Assembly: GCF_041146395.1 (NCBI RefSeq)
Contig: NC_091006.1
Coordinates: forward strand, 4,346,001 to 4,410,000
Direction: 5' to 3'
DNA from: Eulemur rufifrons
Taxonomy: Eukaryota; Chordata; Mammalia; Primates; Lemuridae
Length of the DNA stretch: 64,000 bases
This document shows, piece by piece, positions 36,601 through 46,164 of this stretch. Below the pieces are notes generated by a model. That model was not told where the DNA came from and did not search any database. It saw nothing but the letters and a program-made list of their open reading frames with translations. Both the position numbers and the translations under genes were made by a program. Every line of letters starts with the position of its first letter. Within the stretch, counting starts at the first letter, position 1.

Positions 36601-39600
36601 CACATTCCTGGGTCTCCGTGACAGAAACTCCACAGGGCCATGGGGATCATAGAGCCAAGCGGTAAAAGGCGCTACTGAGCCTCAGGATTTCCCAGAGCCT
36701 CCCTCCCTCCTCCACCTTTGCTTCTTTGGTGCTGCAGCCAGTAAGGAAGCTGTCATCCCCCAGCTCAGAGCTTCCTAGCTTCACCTAGTGTCTTAGTCTC
36801 AGGTTGCCGTAACAAAATACCACGGACTGGGTGGCTTAAACAACAAGAATTTATTTCTCCCAGCTCTGGAAACTGAAAGTTCAAGATCAAGGAGCCAGCT
36901 GGGTCAGTGTCTGGTGAGAGCTCTCTCCGTGGGTTGCAGACAGCCACCCTCTCACTATGTCCTCCTGTGGCCTTTCCCCGGTGTGTGCAGATGGAGAGAG
37001 AGCTCTCTGGTCTCTTCTTCTAAGGGCACTAATCCCATCACGAGGGCCCCACCTTCACGATCTCATCTAACCCTAATTATCTGCCCCATCTGCAAATACC
37101 GTCACACTGGGAGTTGGGGCTTCAACGTATGCATTTCATGGGGAGGGAGAAAATGCAGTTCGCAGTACCTAGCTTTTACTCTCAATCGCTGCTGGAGATT
37201 TGAAAGGTCCCAAGGAAAGGCTTCACTGGGGTCACGTGCTCCCTGTCATAGCCTGGGTCACAACTGGGGAACCAGATGGACTAAGGCAGGGGGAGCAGTT
37301 CCCCCAAAGGAAGGGGGAGCTGTTGGCAGAAGGAGGGAGAAGTCCCGGGTAGACACTGCAGCTGCTGACGTTTGCAGAGAGCTTGTTCCATGCTGAGCAC
37401 TGGGCTGAACTTTCATGTACCCACTCGTTCGATGCTCACAACTGTGGGGCCTGTCATTACTCCTGTTTCACAGGGAGGGGATCCAAGGCCCAGAGAGGTT
37501 ACTCAGCTTGCCTTAGGCCACACAGCCCAAAGTGGCAGAATCAGAATTTGCATCCAGACTATCTAGCTCCAGGGTGCATGGACACCACACACTGTCACAG
37601 CTGTCCTTTGCATTTTCTGTGGTCTTGGCATCTTTGTCACTGCTGTTGATCTTGCTTATACCTTCCTTTGGGTCACACAATCCCTGAACATCTTGTAATC
37701 CTTGGCTGTCAGTTAATACTTAGGGGGTGATGTATGAGAGAGGCCCAGGAAAGTCAGGGTTCGTGAGGCAGCTTTCACCTGCTGGCTTCTAATGGAGACG
37801 TCAGATGGGGTGCGAGGGTGCTTCTTAGGGCCAGAGGGGCAGGCCTTGCCTTTGTGGCATTGATTTTTTTTCAACAGAAAAACCCTCTGGTATTTTTGGT
37901 CTAGGGGCAGAAGTGATATTGAGAATGTTTTGCAAATATCTCCAGGCTGCGTAGCTGGAGGGCCAGGGTCCTGGAAGTCCTCCTGCCTGGCTATGCCAGA
38001 TGTTGCCCTTTATTTCCTTTATCTCCTGGATTATAGGGTGGCCCAGAAGATGCTAGAAGAGGAGTAAGGGGTCCCTCGGGGGTTGGGGTAGCTGTAACCA
38101 GATGGTGCAGGCTTAGTTTGGTATTTTGGTGCCCACCATTACATGTTGCCTCCAGGGGTGGGGGGGGGCAGGGGGACGCCTGACACTGCACACTGGCTGT
38201 GTAGATGTGGGAGAGGGGTTTCTCTCAGATACAGACTTTCAGTGATATCCCTTGTTTCTGCCTCCATCATCTTCTGGCCACTCTCTCTGCCCATCCCATT
38301 GAAGGCACAACGATGCTCTCCAAGAGGACATCCCCAGGCGCAGATGTCAGGACAGAACCCCAGACCCTCAAGCCACATGGTCAGTAACTCCCTTCCCAGA
38401 CTGGAAGTAGGCTGTTTTCTACTTACTGTGTATTTCCAGCACCTGGAATACAGCCCAGCACAGAATAGTCCTGGGAAACATGTTTTGGGTGAATAAATGG
38501 CTTCATGCCTGGAGAAGTGGGCACATAATATATGTCTGAATAAATGAACAAATGCATAAATGAATCCTGCATGCAAACCACCTCAAAACTCAATAGCTTA
38601 AAATGATAACCAATTTTTTTTAGCCCTCAACTCTGCAATTTGGAAACGTAGGCTGTGCTCAGCTGGGTGGTTCTTCTGTTTCCAGCTAGATTTACTCGTG
38701 CATCTGAGATTAGCTGGGTCAGCAGGGAGCTCTGTTTTGAGGGGCACCTGGATTATTCCCCTCATAGTCTTATCCTCCACTTCCTTCCCAGTCAACCCCC
38801 AATGAATGGCCACAGGTCATATAGTGATCCCATGTCCCTATTCATTGGACAAATATTTGTTGAGCACCTCCTGTGTGCCAGGCACTGTTACAGGGCCAGG
38901 GATATAGCAGTGAACAAGAAAGACAAAAATCTCTGTCCACATGGAATGATATTCTAGTAGTGGAAGAAAAACAGATAATAATCATAATAATTATATGTCA
39001 GTTGAGTTTAACTTGCCATCAAGAAAAGCAAAGCAGGGTTAGAGAGTGACTGAGGAGTACAGGTTGAGTGTCCATTATTCAAAATGCTTGAGACCAAAAG
39101 TGTTCCAGATTTGGGATTTTTTTTGAATTTTGGAATATTTTCATTATATTGACTGGTTCAGCATTCCTAATCCAAAAATCCAAAATCCAAAATGCTCCAA
39201 TGAGCACTCCTTTTGAGTATCATATTGGTGCTCAAAAAGTTTCAGATTTTGGAACATTTTGGATTTTTCAGATTAGGAATACTCAAGCTGGATTTCATAT
39301 ACAGGACCAGGGAAGGCCCCACTGAGAAGGAAGTGAAGGAAGTAGCCATGTGGATGTCCAGGGAAGGGGTGCTCCAGGCAGCGGGAACAGCCAGTGCAAA
39401 GGCCCTGAGGTGAGAAGGTATCTGGCATGTTCAACAGCAGGGAGGCCAGTGGGCTGGAGTGCAGCGAGTGAGGGGAGAGTGAAGAGATGAGATTAGGGAG
39501 GTAACGCAAACCAGACTGTGTGTCCCGGTGAGAACTTTGGCCTTTGTTCTAAGGGTACCAAGGCTGAGACCCAGGTGTTCCCTCTCCCTGACTCTACCAC

Positions 39601-41604
39601 TCACTTATTTATTCACACCACAAACCTTCGCTGAACTCTGACTTGCTCCTTGTCTGTCCCCTCCAGGTTCAGATGAGGACAACCCCTTCTTCTATGGTAA
39701 GTTGCCTGTGGGAAGATGTGGGGAGAGGAAGGGTGAAGGCCTCTATGACTATACCCCTCCATTTTCTCTCTACAGATGAAAGCACTCTCCGGAAACGGGG
39801 GCTCCTGGTGGCGGCTGTGCTGTTCATCATGGGCATTGTCATCCTCACCAGTGAGAATGGGGGTTCAGTGGGAATGGGAGGTTTGCTCTGTGGCTGAGGG
39901 TCAGGTCCTCAGAGGCCTCTGGGCAAGGTTGTTTTAAATGAGTTATCTATTAGCTATATACCCATACAAACTGCCCCTGAATTCAATGGTTTAAAATGAT
40001 TAACATGTATTTAGCTCTCAAGCATGCAGCTTGGAAATGTAGGCTGGGCTCAGCTATATGGCTCTTCTGGTCTCAGCTGGATTTGCTCACACATCTGAGG
40101 TCAGTTGTGGGTCAGCAGGGAACTCTGTTCTTGGTTCTTTGCCCTGTGTTCTTACCTAACTACCCTGGCCTTGTTCACATGATGGTGGCAGGGGTCTGAA
40201 AGAGAGAGAGAGAGAGTGAGAGCAAAGGAGTGCAGGCTCAGAACTGGCCACTATCACCTCCGACATATTCTGTTAGTTAAAGCAAGTCACAAGACCAGGC
40301 TTCATCCAAGCAGTTGGGAAATTGACTTGCTCTTGATGGGAAGAGAGGCAAAGTCACATTGCACGGGATGTGGATACTGTTGGGGAGGGGTAGAGAAGTG
40401 GGGGCTGTTCTGGAAGTCAATATATCATGCCAGGATCACAAGCCCACTGTGACCTGGTGGGCCGAGGGCTGAACGAGGCCGGTGGGGAGGAGGCGGATGA
40501 GCACCGATGCCTTATCTGGATGGAGCAGCCCCACCCACTCCATCGCCCAAGAATGGGGGCCTGGAGCTGCCAGAGTAGCCAGTCTTTGAAGAGCTCTGTG
40601 TTCCTGTAAAATCTTCCAGTGCATGGATATCGGCAGCTGTGTTGGTCAGGGTCATGGCAGGTGGCACATGGGCCCAAAAAGGGTTAACTGGAGACCGTTT
40701 AATAGAGGGACTTTTCTGCCACCGCCACCGGGGTAACAGGGGATGGTGGAGTGCCTTAGGACTAGCCACGATGGGGAGCTGTTATCAGCCAGGCCTGGGG
40801 CGTGAGAGGAGGTCACAGCTGTGCCAGGGCCTGGTGAGAGGTGGAACTGTGGCCCTGGGGAGAGGGTTCCAGCCACTGCCTCACCGTAACCCAACCAGGA
40901 GGGAGCAGGGCCGAGGGGATCAGATGCCCAAACCTGCCTCTCCTCCTGCCCTCCTGTCTCCCGCCGATACTGAACTACAGGGCAAGGGGCCGCGGCCTGT
41001 GGCCAGTCAGGTCGGCCTCCCAGGGCCCAACACAGGGCAGGGAAGGGTGGAAAAGGGAAAATGACAAACAGAAACTAAGGTTTTTTTTTTTGTTTTTTTT
41101 TTGAGACAGAGTCTCGCTTTGTTGCCCGGGCTAGAGTGAGTGCCGTGGCGTCAGCCTGGCTCACAGCAACCTCAAACTCCTGGGCTCAAGTGATCCTCCT
41201 GCCTCAGCCTCCCGAGTAGCTGGGACTACAGGCATGCACCACCATGCCCGGCTAATTTTTTCTATATATATTTTAGTTGGCCAGATCATTTCTTTCTATT
41301 TTTAGTAGAGACGGGGTCTCACTCTTGCTCAGGCTGGAGAAACTAAGGTTTTTAAAATGCTGTGGGTGAGATCAAATACAAGGGCCCCAGTTTATAAGCT
41401 CTTAGGTAATCTGTATAGTTTACAGCAAGTTTCACTACTTTCTTGTCCCATGTCTTCATCAGGACGATGAGCGCAGCCACGTGTGTTTTGCCTCAATGGG
41501 GCGAAACGATCAATATCGCTCCAGCTCACGGCTGCTCCTTTCTTTCTCCCACAGGCGGCAAGTGCAGGCAGTTGTCCCAGTTATGCCGGAATCATCGCAG
41601 GTGA
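30687..41604 (+). CDS. FXYD5: FXYD5, dysadherin
   Basis: O-glycosylated FXYD protein that modulates Na,K-ATPase and reduces E-cadherin adhesion. Eight coding exons: 30687-30747, 32518-32598, 33441-33497, 35166-35270, 38305-38379, 39667-39696, 39776-39850, 41555-41604 (177 aa; human 178). Signal peptide [21 protein letters not shown] long Thr/Pro/Ser-rich ectodomain spans four exons, including PEPPAWPAD and [10 protein letters not shown], ending [10 protein letters not shown]. Then DEDNPFFYD (FXYD motif), a 75-nt exon for the helix ([18 protein letters not shown]) and a short tail [15 protein letters not shown]. The ATG coincides with the 3' edge of a possible acceptor CCCCGTAG; an earlier AG at 30668-30669 is an alternative. 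The fifth exon starts 15 nt later than expected from human. The ectodomain is diverged from human and the membrane part is conserved. Confidence 0.94.
31205..31400 (-). repeat. MIR SINE in FXYD5 intron
   Basis: CCCATTTTATGGATGAGGAA, ACTGAGGCTCAGCGAGGG and CACCAGAACCCAGAGCACAC form a good MIR. Confidence 0.7.
31430..31870 (-). repeat. L2 LINE remnant, antisense, in FXYD5 intron
   Basis: GTTGAGCACCTACTATGCGC, GGGGAAATAGCAGTGACTAA, CACATTCTAGTGGGGAAAGA and GGTCAGGGAGGGCCTCACTG in reverse L2 order. Confidence 0.75.
32095..32235 (-). repeat. MIR SINE in FXYD5 intron
   Basis: TTGTTATCACTGCTTTGCAG, CCGAGGCTCAGAGAGGGGAC and TCCAGGTCACACATCAAG are MIR-like, 280 nt before FXYD5 exon 2. Confidence 0.55.
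32610..33120 (-). repeat. Interspersed repeat copy A1 in FXYD5 intron
   Basis: Includes AAGTCCAGGGTTAGACC, AGGCATGGCTCAAGCCAGG, TCAGCTCTGTTTCCTCTGTG and GGCCAGGCCTGGGTCCCATG. It is paralogous to 35640-36105. Common mammalian repeat; family name and orientation uncertain. Confidence 0.6.
33120..33245. repeat. Repeat B copy B1
   Basis: TTTGTGGTCAGAGGTATTTG, CACGTTTCTTTAGACAGGAC and TCTCAGAGTCTTGAGAAAGC are shared with 35395-35535, where the unit precedes rather than follows repeat A. Confidence 0.5.
33642..33661. repeat. Poly(A) run
   Basis: Nineteen or so A residues in the FXYD5 intron after exon 3, with no recognisable SINE body attached. Confidence 0.7.
34370..34600. repeat. MIR SINE in FXYD5 intron
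   Basis: GTGTGCTGGCCATGGTTCTA, AACTCATGCAATCCTCACAC, CCCCATTTTACGATAAGGAA and CTCACAGCAAGTCAGGG. Confidence 0.65.
34616..34936 (+). mobile_element. Full-length Alu SINE, strepsirrhine type
   Basis: Two monomers beginning GGCTGGGCGCG. Diagnostic GAGCAAGAGCGAGACCCCGT replaces the human CATGGTGAAACCCC block, as in lemur and galago Alus. A-rich tail ends about 34936. The flanks CACTACTGGGCAAA (34602-34615) and CACTGTGGGGCAAA (34937-34950) look like a diverged target-site duplication. Confidence 0.85.
35395..35535. repeat. Repeat B copy B2
   Basis: TTGTGGTCAAAGGTATTTGG, ATGTTTCTTTATGGCAGGAC and TCTCAGAGTCTTGATTAAGC match 33120-33245. Confidence 0.5.
35640..36105 (-). repeat. Interspersed repeat copy A2 in FXYD5 intron
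   Basis: AAGTCCAGAGGTAGCCAATT, AGGCATGGCTGGATCAAGC, AGAATTGACTCTTATTGGC and TGATTGGTCAGGCCTGAATC. Same family as 32610-33120. Confidence 0.6.
36795..37175 (+). repeat. MER-type repeat, copy 1 of 3
   Basis: TAACAAAATACCACGGACTG, GGGTGGCTTAAACAACAAGA, AATTTATTTCTCCCAGCTCT and CAAGATCAAGGAGCCAGCTG. Same family as 48985-49330 and 61995-62370. Likely a non-autonomous transposon family; I cannot name it safely. Confidence 0.65.
37375..37590 (-). repeat. MIR SINE in FXYD5 intron
   Basis: CCATGCTGAGCACTGGGCTG, ACTCCTGTTTCACAGGGAGG and GGTTACTCAGCTTGCCTTAG. Confidence 0.65.
38560..38835 (+). repeat. Interspersed repeat, copy 1 of 2
   Basis: AACTCAATAGCTTAAAATGA, AATTTGGAAACGTAGGCTG, GCTCAGCTGGGTGGTTCTTC and GGTCAGCAGGGAGCTCTG are shared with 39935-40390, which is longer. 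Family not named. Confidence 0.55.
38840..39555 (-). repeat. L2 LINE remnant interrupted by a DNA transposon
   Basis: Left part: TTTGTTGAGCACCTCCTGTG, GCCAGGCACTGTTACAGGG. Right part resumes after 39290: GGGAAGGCCCCACTGAGAAG, GGCAGCGGGAACAGCCAGTG, CAAAGGCCCTGAGGTGAGAA. The middle (39060-39290) is a younger insertion. Confidence 0.75.
39060..39290. mobile_element. Tigger/pogo-like MITE inserted in L2
   Basis: Starts after TA with CAGGTTGAGTGTCCATTATT and ends with the inverted counterpart ATTAGGAATACTCAAGCTG. Core AATCCAAAAATCCAAAATCC and CTCAAAAAGTTTCAGATTTT match a well-known primate TA-targeting MITE. Inserted into L2. Confidence 0.75.
39935..40390 (+). repeat. Interspersed repeat, copy 2 of 2
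   Basis: GGTTTAAAATGATTAACATG, GCAGCTTGGAAATGTAGGCT and GGGTCAGCAGGGAACTCTGT. Includes a short (GA)n at about 40200-40216. Same family as 38560-38835. Confidence 0.55.
41081..41337 (-). mobile_element. 5'-truncated lemur-type Alu with target-site duplication
   Basis: Minus-strand Alu: poly(T) then GAGACAGAGTCTCGCTTTG, whole right monomer, the AT-rich insertion TATATATATTTTAGTTGG / CCAGATCATTTCTTTC, and only the end of the left monomer. AGAAACTAAGG at 41070-41080 is repeated at 41338-41348, an 11-bp duplication. About 200 nt upstream of the last FXYD5 exon. The identical duplication suggests a young insertion. Confidence 0.85.
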
Positions 41605-41885
41605 GTCCATCAGCGGCAGAGCCCGGCAACCCGACGGGCACCCCGAGACTGCGCCCCCCACCAGCTCACCGTGCCCAGCCTCCTCCCTGCCCTCAAAGAG
41701 CCTCAAGAATGGTCAGTATGAGAAGCCCAGCCTGAGGGGGAAGACACAGATGGATGCAGCTGGAGCTGGGGCTGATGGCCTGAGTCCCCTACTGTCCCAC
41801 CCTGCCGCCCGGGAAGGCTGGCGGGCTCCCTGGGTACCGCCCCTCCTCTCTGTTCAGACAAAAGTAAAACACAGTGGCCCTCACC
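41605..41885 (+). other. FXYD5: FXYD5 3' untranslated region
   Basis: Follows the TGA without an intron and resembles the human FXYD5 3' UTR as I recall it (GTGAGTCCATCAG, CCAGCTCACCGTGCCCAGCC, GGGGAAGACACAGATG). Confidence 0.7.
41863..41868 (+). terminator. FXYD5: FXYD5 poly(A) signal (AGTAAA variant)
   Basis: AGTAAA within CAGACAAAAGTAAAACAC, the known second-tier hexamer, in the position where human FXYD5 mRNA ends. No AATAAA lies nearby. Confidence 0.65.
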
Positions 41886-44585
41886 CCGTGGTCTCTGATC
41901 ATTCCTCATAGGGGAGTGGAAGAAAGGCAGACCCTGGCCTCGGTGCCCCCACCCAGGAGTGGAGCAAGGAGTCACAGAGCCAAAGCAGAGGCAGGGAACA
42001 AAGCGAAGGAAGCCTGGGGCCAGCTGGTGGCCAGGGAAAGTCAGGGCTGGCTCGTGCCTGCAGGCAGTTTGAGCCCCGGGCCTGGTCCCCGAGGGGAGTG
42101 TGGTATCCAACGGCAGCTGCGCCCCAGCGTGGGCAGGGTTCAGGCAAACACAGATGGAGGTCCCGGCCCACGGTGGTCCCCTCTCCTTCAAACTGCAGGG
42201 CTCTCTCCCCACTGGGAGGGGCCCCACACACGAGTGTGGACACCCCAGCCTGTACATCCAAGCCCCATCTGCACCTCCCGACACACGAATGGCCACCTCT
42301 GGGCCATCTCTTGGCTTAGAGATAGATGTGTCCATTGAGAAGGCCACGTGGGCCCCGGTGTGGGCTCAGAGTAATCTGAATGAAGAATTGTGGGGTGCTA
42401 GGGACCTAGAATACGGTCGGGAAGGGACATAGGCTCCGGTGGGCACTTCCTGAAGGCCCCTCGACCCCACAGCCCACGGGGAGGGAGCTCAGGCAGGCGA
42501 GGCCGGAGTGGCCCCTCCCACGCGCTTGGGCCAGGGGCTGTGCCCAAGCATAAGGACTGTGCCAAAGTAAAGAGACAAGGTCCCAGTCACAGGGCATTGC
42601 ATAACAATGTTTCACAAACTTCAGGTCCCAGCCCATTCGTGATCAGTTTAGTGGGCCATGAGTAGCATTAAAAAAATGCTAGAAAGAAGAAGTCATGAAA
42701 TAAAAAAGAAAATATCAGCACATCACAAATAATAAATGCAAGATTTTACATATATAACACATACAGTATGTTATACACATATATGTTACTGTATACATAT
42801 TGGGGAGACTAAAAATATTTCTTTATTGGCACTTCCAAGCGCGAAGGTTCCAGTTGTCCTCTCCTAGGGGAGTCTCAGACAGTGCTGGCTTCTCCTGGCA
42901 ACGATGTGTGACAACACACACAGAGTGTCGCTAACCGGAGTGTCGCTAACCCGGGGAGCTCGCTCAAGCCTTGGTGCCCAGAATTTTTACCAGGGCAGTC
43001 ACACCACGTGGCTGACCCCAGTCTCCAGCCCCTGCAGAGGTGGAGCTGACACTGTGTGGCCCACGGTCCCCACCGCAAATCACATGGTTAGGAACAATCT
43101 GGTGTGGCCCAAGGCCGATGTGCAAACAAAGACACTCTTATCACGCGGAACATTCCAAGGGCCTAGAGATTACCTTCCAGCAGCCAAGGGCAGAAGTCAG
43201 ACCTTTCTTTGGACAAAGTTAATTCTTTACTACACAGAGACTTTCTCCCTCATGTCATTTAATGGATTAAGACATATTCAAAGGGGATTTGCTTCCTGGT
43301 GATGTGGTTCAATGTGATTTGATATTGTTTGAAGCCCAAGAGCATCTCACGTGCTGCCACGCCAGCCTAGCAGAACGCCTGGCGGCCTCCATGGGCGGAA
43401 CAAGGCAGTGCTCACTCGTGGGGTATGGGGGCCGCGTTGGCGTCTGCTGTCCTCCCCTCCCCCTTCCACCTTTGGGGGTGGGGGGCAGTGCCATGTCCCC
43501 AGATGCCCCCTGAGAGGTGGCTTGGGATGCGGATCCAGCTCTGCTAGTCAGAGGCCCTCATGCACGATTCGGAAGACCAAAAACGACCATCTTTCTGCAT
43601 CATTGGCTGTTTTCTGTGGGCTAGGACCCTTGTGTAAGTGTCGCGCTTTCTGGCCATACCATTCCTGTGTCCCATCACTAGCCTTATGGGCATTAAAAGG
43701 CAGTTACGCTCATCAAAGAATATCTGAGTGGCCAAAAAGCACACGAAAAGGTGCCCGATGTCATTAGTCTGAAGGAGGCTCAACCACCACGCCACATTCC
43801 AGGAGAAAAATCAAAAGGGAAAGACAAGTGTCGGGAGGAAAGGCACCACTAGGTGATCCCACTCCTTTTAAAGAGACTTCCCAAGATCCCTTCCCAAATG
43901 CTTCTGCTTGCTTCTGATTGGCCACCTCTGTCTGCAAAGGAAACTGAGGAATGCAGTCTTTTAGCTGAGACCATGACACCCTGAACACCGCCAGGGAAAA
44001 CAGCAGCCTCCGGGGATTTGTCGACATGGTGAGAAGGATGCTGAGCTTCCACCAAGCCAGGACGTGGGGGCTTGAGCCATTTTTATTCCTTCTGAAAGGA
44101 AAATATAACTCTTAAGACTGGGGGCTGTTGAGACTTCCAGGGGACAGCAGCACTGAATCTCAGATGTGCCAAAGACCTCCAGGGATCTCCCCAGCTGCGC
44201 CTCCGGTGCTCCCAGATGGCTGTTCATCTGCTGCCCAAACCCTGTCTGGCATAGGACACCTTTTTCTGTTGTGTCATGGTCTGAACCGACGCCCCCTCCT
44301 CCTCCACTCTTACATCAGTGGAGGTTTCTTGCCAAGAGCTAATGGAGTGGATGTTGTAATTCAGCCAGCCTCCTGAGGACAGTTCTGTCCAGGCTCTTGT
44401 TTTGGAAGAATTGAGGCCAAATCCCATTAACTGAAAGAATCTGCTTTTTCTCATCTGACACTAGACTGTGCTCTTCTCGGGGTGTTGGGAAGGACCTGCA
44501 CTGCTTGCTTCTGAGGAGGTTGGTGAGTCAATGACTCCGGCTCCTCATGGTGGGAGATTAAACAGGACTTGAAACACGATCCGAG
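41886..44585. other. Intergenic, no gene seen
   Basis: GC-balanced unique DNA to ~42600, then an AT-rich patch at 42650-42830 (AAAAAGAAAATATCAGCAC, TATATAACACATACAGTATG). From there to 44585 it is mixed unique and old repeat DNA. Short open frames have no recognisable protein signature. Confidence 0.6.
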
Positions 44586-44589
44586 GCAG

Positions 44590-45135
44590 CTTTGTACTAT
44601 GTCAACTTGGCTAGGTGAAACTACATTTCCTAGAATTCCTTTCCCTAGACGCCTGTATGTTTCTGTTAGGGTGGGTCACAAGAGACATTCGTGTGGGAGA
44701 TTTGCTGGGTAGAGGTGGAGCGGCAGTCATTTTGTAGCTTGTACTGGTTGTCACTCATCTGCCTACACTTGTCGTGGGCATATGGCAGGACTGCAACTCT
44801 CTCAGCTTCCCTGGGTCCTCCTTCCAGTTCTTCAACACCTGGGCCAGGGGTGTGCTCAGCCCCATGACCAAAGGCTCTGGCTCCAGCAGGGCACCCACAC
44901 CACCAAGCTCAGAGGCAACAAGAACTGACACGGGGTTCAGCGCATCCCTGTGGACTCCAGTTTGTGCTTGCAGGTTCCAGCTTGTTCCTGTTCTCCCCGA
45001 CCTTACATGTATCTGCCCTTCCTGACTTTCTGTACTTGTGGGCTTCAAGCTCCAGCATCAAGCACAGGGACAACAGTCTTGGAGGAGAGCTTCATTGGCT
45101 CCCACAATTGTTAAGGGTCAAATTTGTGTAGCAAA

Positions 45136-45171
<36 letters not shown>

Positions 45172-45175
45172 TAGA
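44590..45175 (+). repeat. LTR-like repeat, copy 1, ending in (GT)17
   Basis: GTCAACTTGGCTAGGTGAAA, CTACATTTCCTAGAATTCC, GGGTGGGTCACAAGAGACAT, CCAGGGGTGTGCTCAGCCCC and CAAGAACTGACACGGGG. Paralogous to 50865-51440 in the same orientation. Ends in (GT)n at 45139-45169. Probably an old LTR of MaLR/ERVL type; subfamily not assigned. Confidence 0.6.
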
Positions 45176-46164
45176 GGTTAAACTTTGCTGACGAAGAGTT
45201 TGGTACTAACAGTGGTCCCAGAAGAACAGAATCTTGAGTTTTCTGGAATTGGTTCTTTAGTCTAATTAAATTTAAAGTCATTAATGACCCTATTTCCAGG
45301 GACAAAAGAGACACCGATAGCCCACGGCATGGAGTGGCAAAGCAGTTACTCAGATCACCACCAGTCGCTTCCTGTATTAAGTCCCTGTAGAAGGCAAGCC
45401 TCTGGGTGACTGAATATTTGCTTCTATAGAACATTTTAGTGAAAATAAGGAGTGTAATGGGGTTGGTTCATTGCTTCTAACTGTGGGCAAAACTTGAGAA
45501 TGAAAATGATGCGCTCAGAGCTTCAAATTCCCAGCTCAAGTTCTGTATAAGGGACTTGAAAGCTTTTGCAACTGCCCTGAAAGAAACTCTTATTTTCCAT
45601 AGCTGCAGGGCCGAGATTTCTGAAAATCAAACCCAAAGTCTAATCCTGTGGATGGCTGAATTACAGCAAACATTGAACTTCCAACCACACAGGGTCTCTT
45701 TTGTTACAGTTAGTGCCTGGATTAGGAAGGAGTGGGTTCATGAAAATTGAGATGGGGACATATGAGCAGATTCCATTAAAGCTGGAGACCTTAAACCCCT
45801 AAATTCTGCCAGGTCTCTTTGCCTACAGAAGCAGCCCTTTCCCCCTTGCCTGCAGAAGTGAGTCTCTTCTTGCCTGAAGAAGCTGTAATGGCCTCTTATA
45901 AGGTAGCTGCCTTGCAAGGCACTGTTGATGCCCCTACTGCTACCACTTCTTCTTGTTTCTAAGACCTGTGACTAGACTCAAGGCTCCAGGCCAGGTACAC
46001 AGGGTAACCCATGAGGGGGTGCAGTACACACCCAAGTAGTTGTTAATTTCTGTTTGCCAATTTATATCAACAGAAAACTGGGGAATATGTGGGGAAATGG
46101 ATCTTAAGGATATGGAATCAAGGTGGAAGAATATAAACTTGGATGAGGCAGAACCATTAGCTAA

